64,000 bases of DNA from Dioszegia crocea (taxonomy: Eukaryota > Basidiomycota > Tremellomycetes > Tremellales > Bulleribasidiaceae), in contig BCKK01000001.1 of NCBI GenBank assembly GCA_001600615.1, positions 2,733,826 through 2,797,825 of the forward strand, given 5' to 3'. The position numbers and the translations under genes were made by a program. Below the pieces are notes generated by a model. That model did not search any database and was not told the origin of the DNA. It saw only the letters and a list, made by a program, of their open reading frames with translations. Position 1 is the stretch's first letter, and each line of letters opens with the position of its first letter. Positions 14,805 through 25,072 of the stretch are shown one piece after another.

Positions 14805-15292
14805 GGCGAAACGGAGACGTTGGTGGTGCGCGGGGTACCTGCCGGCGTTCCGAGTCCCTTACTTGATACCACAAGCTTCCAACTCTGGGCTTGAAAGATA
14901 GCAGCCAGTAGGCCTCTCAGCTTCTAGCTTGTAGTAGGCCAAGCTGTTTTATCTCCTCGCGGTTACTCAACCCTTGGCGGAAATCTCGAGGTCCTTCCGC
15001 CTCCTTTGGATAGTCGGCGAGCGATTTTGACGTTACCAGAGCTTTTTTCTCGATTTCTAGCTCGTCGGACGTCGCTCAGACGTGGCTCTCTCCCTGCTGG
15101 TACAGGTAGAGGGGGTATAGAGTCACTAGGATACAGTACTGTATGCCATTCCCCGGTCAAGGTCGTGAGGTCATCTATTATGGTTGAAACGTATTACGTC
15201 AGTCATGAAACACCAGCCAAATCTAGGATGTACGCGAGCTATAGCTTTGTCTTCAAGCTTGTTGCTATACCGCTCATCGACTAGGAGTATTC
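14805..15292. other. Divergent promoter region
   Basis: Space between the minus-strand membrane protein and ATE1 on the plus strand. Frames are short and without motifs. It should hold both promoters, but no recognised element stands out. Confidence 0.45.
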
Positions 15293-17172
15293 ATGTCCCA
15301 GCCTACCCTTATCACTCCCTATGGCTACGATGCCTCGACGTGCGGGTACTGCACCCCGTCAGGGAGTCGTTCAGAGAGGTCAAGCAGCAAGAAATACGCA
15401 TGTGCGTTGGTCTACCCTCCTTTGTGTCGGGCGGTATTTGCTGACTGTTCCAGTCGAGGGGTCGCAGATGTCCGTCCAGGTCAGCAAGCCTCGTCTTATG
15501 AGTGTCTAGTGATGGTACTGACTCAGTGCAGTTCTACCAAGACATCATCGATAGAGGTTGGCGTCGGTCAGGCGATTTCGTGTATCAGTGCGTGCCCCCC
15601 TCACTCAGCAAAGAGACACAGCTGATGCTCAGTCCCGATATAGCTCGATCATGCTGCCCACAGTATACTATCCGCCTGGACGTCCGCGAGTTCAAGCCAA
15701 ATAAGAAGCATCGACAAGTCATGAACCGCTGGAATCGTTATCTCTCAACTGGATCAAAGGACGCCGCAGGGTCTGCGGAACCTGGCCAGAAAGCCTTACA
15801 ATCCGGGAAGGGCAAGAAGAAGGACGATGAGACTGGATGGTGGGATGATCTGCATCGGTATGAGGTGGGACAAGGGATGGAAGGGGTACATCGGTTCGAG
15901 GTGAGTCTAAGGTACCGTGAAAGCGAGTCACTCTCAGTAAGGCTATTTGGCTGATGTGTGCGTAGACTGAGCTGGTACCGGCTATAGCTACTCCAGAAAC
16001 GTTTGATCTGTATAAGCGATACCAAGTCGCTGTGCATCAGGATAAACCGGAGAAAGTCAATATGCGGGGATTCCGGCGATTCTTGTGTGATAGTCCGCTC
16101 ATAGTAAGTTGCTTCAGAGCCAGATGTCTGCCCTTGCACCAAGTCATGTATAGGGCTGATGATCTCAGGAACAGCCGATCAAATATACAAAGGACACGCA
16201 GGGTCAAGAGTTGCCAAAGAATTACGGCTCGTATCACCTCTGTGAGTCTCAGCCCCTTAGAGATACTCTCGCTTCATATCAAACTACGGCTGACTCCTGT
16301 CTAGTGTTCAAAGTAGACGGAAAGACCATTGGAATATCCGTGATTGACATCTTACCTACCTGTGTATCTTCCGTCTATTTCATCTGGGACCCAGATTGGG
16401 CCTGGGCAAGCCTAGGCAAGCTGTCAGCTATGTATGAGGCCAGTCTGGCCAGGCGGATATGGGCTGCAGGTGGAGGTGGCGGGTATTTGTATATGGGTGA
16501 GTCCGACTTGGGGTTCGTTACATAGGTGATACGGCTGATTGACCAGGATACTGGATTGCAAATTGTCAGAAGATGAGGTATAAATCGGATTATGCTCCTT
16601 CGTTCCTTCTTGACCCGGTATGCTTCTTCCTTTGTCCAGTGTCAAGCTTCAGCTGACTCTGCCAGGGCACCAACATCTTCCACCCCCTTACGCCCGCCCT
16701 TGACAACTTTCTACAAGCACATCCGACCTCTTACCATCCCTTCGCTTCTATACCGTCCGACTACAAGTCTACGAAGACTGCCATCGATCCTGGAGCGGCC
16801 TTGGAGCACAACGCGGAGGCACTCGCAGACGAGGACGAGGATGAGGATGAGATCGAGTCAATGGGCTCATTCCCATCGCCTCCGCCACCCGGATTCGGAT
16901 CCCTGGCCGATATGTCGGATCAACTGATAGATCGCACATTAGTGTTGTACGGTGGCGCGAGAGGCAGTCTGGTCCAACTCAAAGTGAGTACGGCTGACAG
17001 CTGGTGCGAAGGATCTGCACTGATCCCGATACAGGAACTGCGATTCAATAATACGGAAAAAGTCAAACAGAGTATAAGAGAGTTGTATGCTGCCCTGGGA
17101 CCTGACCTAGTTGCTGTTGCAGGGAAAGGGATGGCGGGCGTGAAGGATAGAGGTGTATTGACTTTCGGATAG
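15293..17172 (+). CDS. ATE1: Arginyl-tRNA--protein transferase
   Basis: Ten exons (15293-15401, 15454-15479, 15532-15587, 15633-15900, 15966-16103, 16169-16241, 16305-16496, 16547-16617, 16666-16983, 17035-17172) give 462 residues. ATE1 moves Arg from Arg-tRNA onto N-terminal Asp, Glu or oxidised Cys of proteins, making them substrates of the Arg/N-degron pathway. The four conserved cysteines are present: CGYC (Cys17, Cys20) and SCCPQYTIRL (Cys71, Cys72). Further family blocks are YQDIIDRGWRRSG, GISVIDILP followed by SSVYFIWDPDW, and GYWIANCQKMRYK. Exon 2 is only 26 bases. The last intron (51 bases) is a multiple of three and hides in the raw frame. An acidic run EDEDEDE occupies a loop near the C-terminus. 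A diverged copy of the gene's end lies just downstream. Confidence 0.95.
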
Positions 17173-17216
17173 GACAAAACCCAACGTATGTGGAGTACAA
17201 GAACAGTGGCCAAAGG
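17101..17216 (+). repeat. Diverged direct repeat, copy 1 (end of ATE1)
   Basis: This stretch covers the last 24 codons of ATE1 and the first 44 bases after the stop. The same order of blocks recurs 170 bases downstream: CCTGACCTAG, then ACTTTCGGATAGGA, then CAACGTATG-like, then ACAGTGGC-like sequence. Confidence 0.8.
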
Positions 17217-17270
17217 GACTCTTGCATGGTAGTCATTTCTACTCAAAATAGAATGTGAAAGGCTCTGAAA

Positions 17271-17375
17271 CCTGACCTAGCAGCTGCTACAGGCCGGCAG
17301 CGTGAAATGTAGAGGCGGATTAACTTTCGGATAGGAAAAATCCAGCGTATGCAAAATACAAGCACAGTGGCAAAA
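17271..17375 (+). repeat. Diverged direct repeat, copy 2 (decayed ATE1 tail)
   Basis: This begins with the same CCTGACCTAG as copy 1 and keeps AACTTTCGGATAGGA, CAGCGTATG and CACAGTGGC in order and spacing, with substitutions and small gaps. The part matching the ATE1 coding end has lost its frame (an early TAG), so it is a relic and not an alternative last exon. It looks like a local tandem duplication followed by drift. Confidence 0.75.
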
Positions 17376-18342
17376 GAGAGGAATGCCAGATCAACAGCGG
17401 CCGACCTATGAATAGTAGACACCTCAACTTAGGGTTCAACCCCCCCGGAAGGGGAGGGACCCAGCCATGTATTGAAACTGTTGGGCCACGCAGCAACGAC
17501 TGAGAAGACCCGCGCCCGGGCTTCTTGTATGTATAGGGTTTTGGGCACATTGGGATGGGATCCGCCAGCGCGCATCGGGCGGTTCGATATTGCCGAAGAT
17601 GTGGCGATTTGGGGGTGAGACATCGATGTCTCGGATGACTCACTATGTGTTGGTCAGCTTTTGTGCCGCATGTCAGTTGCTGGGCTTGATACTGCGTTTC
17701 GGAGGCTGGAGAATGAACGCGATGCAGCATGAGGCAAAGGATGGCGTGAGATCGTAAAGAGCGATTCGGAACGAGCTAGGTCTCATCAAATGTCTCATAA
17801 CACCAGTGGTGCACCGTGACAACAACAGCAGGAGTCGCTTGACTGCGCTAAAAGTACAAAGTTGGATGCATATGCGTGAACGATTGTTACTGCCTGTATC
17901 TATGCTAGCTGGCTACATAAGTGGTGCTGAACCTTTTGATATTGCTGAAAAAGGTCGTGTACGGTGGGATGAAGGAAGTAGAATGAACAGCTTCCGTAGA
18001 AATGACTTTGGGATGATTTAGGGCACTTAGAAGGAAGTATTTGGTAGGATGATACAATGAGAGGTCATCCAGAATAAAGAAGTATGTAGCAAAGCATCCA
18101 AAAGAGCCAAAGATGGCAAGAGAAAAGCACGAGGGATGGCGTTGCAGTCGATCGTTATGAATTTCGTTCGTATTTCGTTGAAGCATGCGGGGGGTCTATC
18201 GGCCGAATGATAACGGTCATCATGAAGGATATGTCGTGATGTGTTGTTGACAGCTCGAAGGAAAGGGGATAGTGTGTTAACGGCGAGAATGGCATGATAT
18301 GGGGTAAATGTCGACTGGGATAAGGGATAATGAAGGACGTGA
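17376..18342. other. Intergenic, no gene seen
   Basis: Lies between the ATE1 tail repeat and the 3' end of the minus-strand RRM gene. A GGGTTCAACCCC-like string near 17430 recalls a tRNA T-arm, but no acceptor or anticodon stem can be built around it. The AT-richer right part (17800-18300) is probably 3' UTR. Confidence 0.4.
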
Positions 18343-20784
18343 CTAGTTGGGCCAGAGCAGCTTCGCAGCTTTCTCCCGACCCAACTCAGGTGTTGACTTG
18401 GCGTGATGAAGGCCCACTTCGGCAAGAGATGGGGCAGGGCGATATAAGAAGCTCTGCGTTTGGCTTGGGGTCCAAGGTGTGGCGTTGGGGTTGGGCGGAC
18501 GAGGCTCAGTCGATGAGCCAGAGGGGTACGGCGCGAATGTGTATTCGTCCGCGGGGGTCATAGGAGAGTGTGGGTTTGACCCCTCGAACCAAGGGTCGTG
18601 TGGGCCCGAGGTAGATAGTTTACGATGACGCCACGCCTGAGGAGAGGTATAGGCGGGAGATGAATGAGTAGGGATGGAGAACTCAGCCGAGTTGGGGGGA
18701 GTTAGGAGGTCGTGGCGGTACGACGGGCCAGCGAAGGGGTGGACGGCCGACTGAAATCGGCGTGGTGTGGTAGGAGTGGAGCATTCGGCCGCTGCGGTAA
18801 TTTGGGCATTGAGGAGTTGGAGTTGGCGAGCATACGTGTCTCGCACAGTGAGAAGGTATTGGACATCGTCTGTGTCGTCCCTGAACTGTAAGCTGGTCCC
18901 GAAGATAGGAGGGAGTGGAAGGGCTAGCTTACGGATTGGGAATGTTACGGTCGTCCAGGAGGAGATCGGCGCTTGTGCTGGTTCGGAGCTTTTTGTAGTT
19001 CTTCTGACCCTAGAGAGTCAGCTCTGGGCATCCGGTGAGAAGCAGGAAGGTGTACATACATCGGAATCAGCGATCCTCGCTTGAAGTCTCTCGCCGGTAA
19101 CGGGGTGAGATTGACCATTGAGCTAAAAGAGTCAGCAGGATGCTGTACAGCCAGAATGACGGGCGTGAGGGAGATCGTGAAGGGCACTTACGATCTGGAT
19201 GGCGCGCTCGGCCTGGGGACGACTATCGAACCTTAGATGTCAGCTTGATGATCTTACTGCGTCGGCGCGATCAGCACGGGCAACTGACCTGATAAGTACA
19301 GGTCCCCTTCGATGACCCTCCTTATCCTCCAAGAGACGAAGCGAAGCGACTCGTCCAAACTGGGTCATATAGTCTTCCACCTCCTATACCCGTCAGCTTC
19401 TTTCTCTTCCACACGGGAGGGTAAACGCCAGCTTACCTCTTTGCTCCACTCTAGCGGAAGACCGACGACATAGACATTACTAGAGAATCTGTCCTCGCGA
19501 GCTTTGTACTCGGTCTGCCAATCCTCCTGTATTATCAGCAATGTCCGTAACATCCAACTCTCTCGCTCAGTCGGGGATGGCTGACCCACTTTTGCATACT
19601 CGCATGGAAGGCCTTTGGATCGGATACCAGCCATGAAAGCTCCGGCTTGGTCACTCGTTTCAAACATGACAAAGGCGTGCCTGATTCATTAGCTACGTCC
19701 TTAATTGTGACTGGGAGGAGAACAGCTTACCTTCGATTGTCATATCGGTCCATACCCCTCCCTTCATCAAGCGCCACTCGCATAGAAAGCACCCTGCCAA
19801 ACACCTCGGCGTACTCCCTGAGGGTATGCTCCTTGACTGGAGGGGGAAGGGAGTGGATGTATACTGCGGGAGATCAGCAATCAATCCGGAACAACGAAAA
19901 GGACCGGGAGTAGACATACCGTTCCTCCGCTTCGTTTCGGCAGATGGGGTTGAGAACACCCTGGGCCTGGAGACCATCTCCACATCCTCTTCGTCCTCGT
20001 ACGCCAACAGCTCGTCCGAGAACCTGACGCTTCCCCGCCGACGCGGCATTTGGTCGAGGTTGGGCACGGATTGATGATGTGCCAAAGAGGGCGTCCAAGC
20101 AGCTGGCATAGGAACGTATTGATCGCTCAAGTGCGCGTCAGGCCGCTGAGGACGGACGGGAGTGAAGAGATCGTGGATGCGAGTGCGATCGACAGGGACA
20201 GAACTTTGCCCAGTGTAGAATTGTTGATGCTGGGATAGTGTACGTGAGTCGAGGGTGGGCATATGGTCGGCACCGGTGTTTAGCCCGAGTGTGTTCCGGA
20301 GGATACCTTGGCTTGGCAAGATGGGGAGACTTGGAGTTCGGTATCTGGAAGGAGCGACTGGCGTGTCATTGAGCGAGTCGTCAAGGAAGGAAGCGGTCAT
20401 GGGTGGGGTTTGGGGATTATTATCGAGCCGAATATGTAGGCCCCGCTCCGCCTTATCACCTTTTTTCCCCGGCGAGGTACTGCTCCATCCCTGCCCGAGT
20501 TGCCGGACACGGTTGACGGGGCCGATAGCTCCGAAATCGAAGGCTTCAGCCTTAGCAGGAGTGGGGATGTTGACCTGAACATCTGGAGAGATGGGGAAAG
20601 AAGCGCTGGAGCCAAAGGAGGTGAGCGAGTCTGAGCGGCTTGTGCCGTTTGATGGAGTGCTTTGGGTACAGGCGTATGAAGCGGTAGATGCGGGATCGGG
20701 TTGGGTCCATGATGAAGTAGTGGAGTTGGTGTGAGAGGGTGATGGTGGGAAGAGGGGGAATGAGGCGTGGGGGTTGGATGACAT
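18343..20784 (-). CDS. RNA-binding protein with two RRM domains (RBMS/Scw1-like)
   Basis: Nine exons (19920-20784, 19731-19863, 19590-19680, 19437-19526, 19289-19383, 19192-19231, 19060-19122, 18933-19009, 18343-18880) give 663 residues. About 288 Ser/Pro-rich residues come first. RRM1 (289-363) starts VYIHSLPPPVKEHTLREY, and its RNP1-like strand is RHAFVMF. RRM2 (about 378-460) starts NVYVVGLPLEWSKE and ends in LNGQSHPVTGERLQARIAD. The second RRM resembles the RBMS/alan-shepard type, and fungal relatives such as Scw1 act on cell-wall mRNAs. The tail is low complexity. It is probably cytoplasmic and acts on mRNA, but the targets are unknown. RRM1 is degenerate at its RNP1 aromatic positions. 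Confidence 0.85.
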
Positions 20785-21553
20785 TGTGATTGATGGGTAT
20801 GTGTCTAATGCGCAGTAAGTCTATACCCTAAGAGGCTGGCCAAGGGGTAGGGACTTACGGGGTGCAGGGTCCGAGCGGATGGAAGGAGAAGGTTGAAACA
20901 ATGCGCACGGCCCGGATGGGCGGAAGTTGAGTGATACCTGTAAAAGGAAGATTAAGAGCAGCAAGATCCAGCCTTGTTGCCTTGTGGGAATGGAGGAGGA
21001 GGGAATGAGATGGAGAAGGAGGAGAAGAGGTGATATTTATATAGTTGAGAGGGGCAAGGCTGATGATGGCGTCCGACTCCCGAGGGCGGTCAACTGTAGT
21101 CACCGCTTTTCCGCAACCCCCTTTCCGAATGCAAATTGTACGTGTCATCAGGTGTGTGTGTGTGTGTATGTGTGTGTGTGTGTGGGGCCAATGTGTGCTG
21201 GGCGTAGTAACGGTCATCAGCCCCTGTCGTCCCTTAGATGAAACCTGAAACCGCCATCATCATCGACGCTCAGACTAGTCAGCCGAAAGTTTAGTTCACT
21301 GCGTGACAGCAGGGACTATATCAAGGTCCGGCCGGGGGCGCACCTAGGATACAGACGCGCTTTGACCCGTCCTTTCAGATCCATCACGTCCTCCTCTGGC
21401 CCGGATCTGTCGGATTTCGGGAGCCGATGATCATCTACATCAAGATCGGGTCTTAAGCGTCATTGTAGGCTTGACGACTTCGGATCCGCAGTCGTCAAGC
21501 TGCCGTGTCGCTCATACAAACCGGTGCATTCTCTGATTGTACTTGCGGAGATA
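20785..21553. other. Intergenic with GT microsatellite
   Basis: The left part is the 5' side of the minus-strand RRM gene. An open pyrimidine/purine-biased zone (20980-21030) precedes the GT repeat listed separately. The rest, up to the stop of the complex I gene, has no supported gene. Confidence 0.45.
21152..21184. repeat. (GT)n microsatellite
   Basis: Sixteen GT-type dinucleotides with one A interruption. A simple repeat that could form Z-DNA and is likely to vary in length between strains. Confidence 0.95.
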
Positions 21554-22426
21554 CTATGCGGCCACAGCCTCGCCAGCTTCCTTTCGGGGCTTGAAGAAGG
21601 CCCTTCTTCGCTCCTCGCGCTCCGGGCGGGGGATGGAAAGGCGATCCGTACCGGTCAACGACTGTGATTGTCAGCTTGACATCTCCGGGATCGTAGATGC
21701 ATTTGTCGTCAAGCAGGTCGATTGATGATGTGATCGAAAGGAGGGCACTCACGTTACCGGCGTAGCTGAAAGTTCCAATCATCGTGCCCATCACGGCGCA
21801 TGCTCCGACGGCCATTGGCAGTGACTTGGCTGACGGGATCAGCAAACGGCTAGCCTCGTATTCCAGTTGCCACGGCTCACCTCGTATACCCGCAATGAAG
21901 CCAGCGGCACATCCACCTGCAGCTCCGTTCAGGGCGTCGTCAGTCTGCTCTGTCAGCGACTAGTATAAGACTCTCTTAAATACACGTACCTCTCGCATGT
22001 TCGCAACTTGAGCCTCCGTGAATGCAAATGTGAATCCCATGGCCGCTGATTATCGTCAGCTTGATCTCGATGTAATTGCAAGGTCACACTTACTGAAGAA
22101 TCCGATAGTACCTCCTGTCCGGGTGACGATACCCATCGCACCCTTGTCGTGTCTGATAAATCAGTATGTGTCCAAGGCGGAGGATGGTAACCATAGGGCG
22201 ACGCCTCTGATCTTCCAACGTATCCCACGCTTACTTACTTTTCCAGAGCATTCTGCACAGCACTGACAAGCAGACCCACACCTGCACTCTGCATAGTCAC
22301 CCTAGCTGCCAGACTCAAAGGCGAGTGAGGGTGAAATGTGTGTTCCAAGGGGGATGGGGCGAAGAATGACTTGCTCGACGACGAGCGGGCCGATAGCGGG
22401 GGAAGTAGCGGGCTTGAGGTGGTCAT
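21554..22426 (-). CDS. NDUFA11: NDUFA11-like subunit of mitochondrial complex I (Tim17/22/23 fold)
   Basis: Six exons (22239-22426, 22094-22152, 21990-22045, 21881-21944, 21753-21829, 21554-21661) give 183 residues. The joined protein reads GVGLLVSAVQNALEKH, then GIVTRTGGTIGFF, then AMGFTFAFTEAQVANMRE, then GGCAAGFIAGIR. These are the Gly-rich membrane helices of the Tim17/Tim22/Tim23/NDUFA11 family, with the order and spacing of NDUFA11 (B14.7, the fungal 21.3 kDa subunit). The charged C-terminus (PEREERRRAFFKPRKEA) faces solvent in relatives. It is an accessory membrane-arm subunit and implies a complete respiratory complex I. A TIM22-type translocase is the alternative, less likely because of the SAVQNALEK and NMRE blocks. 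It is transcribed away from UBC8. Confidence 0.85.
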
Positions 22427-22846
22427 TTTTGTACGAGCGTTGAGCTAAGGAGTTGTGTCGCGGCCCAGGTGTTGTAGATGTGAGCCTTGGTAGGTGCGAG
22501 GGGTAAGTCAAGCGGGTACAAGCAAGAGAGTATAGCAGGTCGGCCCAAAGATGAAGGCATCTAGGGAAAAGCGGAACCAATCTCCCGTGCGTCTTCTGAA
22601 CCGTGCCTGAGTACCTGAGTGGATACCAGCGAAGCAAGCTGTAGATAGCCCTTGTCTCCACTCACCATTCATCCATCTCAAGCGACACCTAAACATCTAT
22701 ATACTCTCTCCATCCCATCCCAGACACAGACTCCTCTCGCGATACCACCCATACGTACTTCCCCCACCTCGCTTCGTGCAAGCCGCCCACAGCCCAGCTC
22801 GATCCTCCCGGCCGGTCCCGTACAGAAGGCGAGGAAGAAGCCCAAT

Positions 22847-23843
22847 ATGATAAGTCTTACTTCCACCGTTCTTTCCTTCAGAGCCACTGGCTGATGGACG
22901 CACAGCTCTCCAAAGCGCAGGGTAGATACGGATGTGATGAAGCTGTATGTCCTCCCCTCCACGCTATCACCCTGAACTGCGGATTCAATTTGCCACCCAT
23001 TCTGACCCCCTCAGCTTGATGTCGGACTATCAGGTCACACTGGTGAATAACAAGATGTCAGAATTCTTCGTGCGATTCAACGGACCTGCAGAAAGTGAGT
23101 TGTCGCTTTAGCTAGCTGCTTGTCAAGACTACCAAGCTGACACCGCCAGCACCCTTCGCAAAGGGAGCTTGGAAGATCCACGTCGAGCTACCCGAGCAGT
23201 TCCCGTACAAGTCGCCAAGTATCGGCTTCATGAACAAGATATTCCACCCGAACATCGATGAGCTGTATGTTGAGCTATGGAACTCGCACACTCTGCACTG
23301 GGGACCCAAAAGCTGATTCAACAGGAGCGGAAGTGTGTGCTTGGACGTGATAAATCAAACCTGGTCACCCATGTTCGGTCAGTCGCACCCAATTCTTTGA
23401 CACATTCATTACTGACGTATGTAGAGCTCATAAATATATTCGAAATATTCCTGCCTCAGCTACTACGATACCCCAACCCCGCCGACCCCCTGAACGGCGA
23501 AGCTGCTGCTCTCCTCATGCGCGATCCCAAAGCCTACGCCAAGAAGGTGGAGTCTTACGTCGAACGATACGCCTCGGCAGAAGATGCAGATACGGCGGGA
23601 CCAGGGGAAGACGACGATGATGAGGACGGAGGCGGTGTGAAGAATGCGCCAAGTAACAAGCGGGCGGCGCCTGCATCAAATGGGAAAGCGGATGTCACGG
23701 GGACCAAAGGAACGAATGGGAATGGAAAGATACATACGGGGAGTGATGAAGACGGGGAAGCAGCTGAGGATGATGATGACAACATGAGCGATATGGGCGA
23801 ATTGAGCGATGGGGATGAGTTTATGGGGGAGATGGACGATTAG
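22847..23843 (+). CDS. UBC8: Ubiquitin-conjugating enzyme E2 (UBC8/UBE2H)
   Basis: Exons 22906-22944, 23015-23094, 23150-23264, 23325-23377 and 23425-23843 join cleanly into a UBE2H-type E2: [18 protein letters not shown], then [15 protein letters not shown], then [20 protein letters not shown] with the catalytic Cys, then [18 protein letters not shown]. An acidic tail of about 90 residues ([20 protein letters not shown]) follows, as in yeast Ubc8, which takes part in degrading fructose-1,6-bisphosphatase. The first exon is unclear. The only ATG upstream of the 22906 acceptor that could serve is at 22847, and it is followed by ATAAGT, which lacks a GT donor. A shorter protein could start at 22937. 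The E2 assignment itself is firm. Confidence 0.9.
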
Positions 23844-25072
23844 CGGATCTCGATCATGGACAATCCTGCCGATCTTCGACTTCCGCCCTCGCCATCCCCT
23901 CCCTTGTGTCGCTTCCGCAGGATCTCGAGGCCACCTTCTTCGGTACCCGAAACTATACACCCAATTGCGCCTCCTCTACTTCTCAACCTACTCCCAGTCC
24001 CTCACACCCATCCCATTCTTCACCTCCATCACACCTCTCGTCATCGCCGTTCCATCAAACACGTATCTCGCTTCATGTGTTTCGCCGATCTTCATCCCCT
24101 CTTCACTATGCCATTATCCAGCCCGCACGGCGGTTCTGCGGTTCCCACCCGGTGTACATTGTTGTAACATTTATGAACTCCATTTGGTTTACGCGGCGGC
24201 GAGATTGTTTTCTTTGCCTGGGCTTGGGGCCGCATATTGATCAAGCTTACTCTACGCAATGCGGCAGTTCTCTTCGCCTGGTGATGACGATGGCAGGCGT
24301 TTAAAGTGGGATTTGAACATGTCTGGCGCCTCGTGAGTCACATTCCCACCTTTGATATCCAAATGAGTTGATGTACAGCTGTATATCACCGCCGTCGGCC
24401 CGCTCACTGATCAGCGACCACAAAAATCGTTTCACAAGCAATGGATCGCTGCCGTCCTGGCGAAACAGCACTCTTTGGGCCCCTTTGGCTGCCCCCTCTC
24501 AACTCGCGCTTATAACTTTTGACCTGAAACAAGGCCTTTCTATACCCCGGCTCACCTACCACCTCGCAGATCTCCCATTGCGCCAATCACCCACAAACGA
24601 GCACAGTCGGCAATCCCAAGGACCCCTTCATCGGCCGATTTCGTCACTTCGGCGTCAGAAAGGAGCGAAAAAGGAGGTTGTACAAAGGATGACTCAGATG
24701 GGCTGCAAGGGGAGGAAATAAGACTCGGCTAGTCCCTTTGGATGAGTCTTTGCCCCTTGCGCTGTACTGCGGGTATGGAAGGCACTTCAACACCGTAATC
24801 CCTCGCACCAAATCAGTTCGACCACTCGTTCATCCATACATTCCTGTTTTATGGCTAGTTGATCTAGCCCGTTCGACAATCGACAACACGACAGACTTGA
24901 CCAATTCCCTCACATTCCTTTGAGGCGTACTGCCATCTCTCGACACCGACCACAGTCGATAACTCGCCACCCCACCGACGCACTGAGCCATCATACACAC
25001 TTCGATCGGCCTCTCTGCATTTCGCCAACAAGTCCCGGTGAACGAGCAGTGGACCGCGGCTCTGCAGGCGCT
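23844..25072. other. Intergenic, no gene seen
   Basis: About 1.2 kb between UBC8 and the next plus-strand gene. The first 450 bases are pyrimidine-rich (long CT-biased runs 23880-24120), giving several overlapping frames of Ser/Pro/His composition that are artefacts of base bias. The remainder should hold the promoter of the membrane-protein gene at 25073. Confidence 0.4.

Noticed and set aside
17425..17450. tRNA-like T-arm string
   Set aside because: No acceptor, D or anticodon stems can be paired around it.
21152..21184. GT repeat as a telomere-like or centromeric signal
   Set aside because: A single short dinucleotide run in an intergenic space; an ordinary microsatellite.
23809..24304. 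Overlapping 103-143-codon frames after UBC8
   Set aside because: All three arise from a pyrimidine-rich stretch; no motif, and they start within the UBC8 tail or 3' UTR.
24303..24350. GGATTTGAAC as a minus-strand tRNA T-arm
   Set aside because: The flanking bases cannot form the T stem or acceptor stem.
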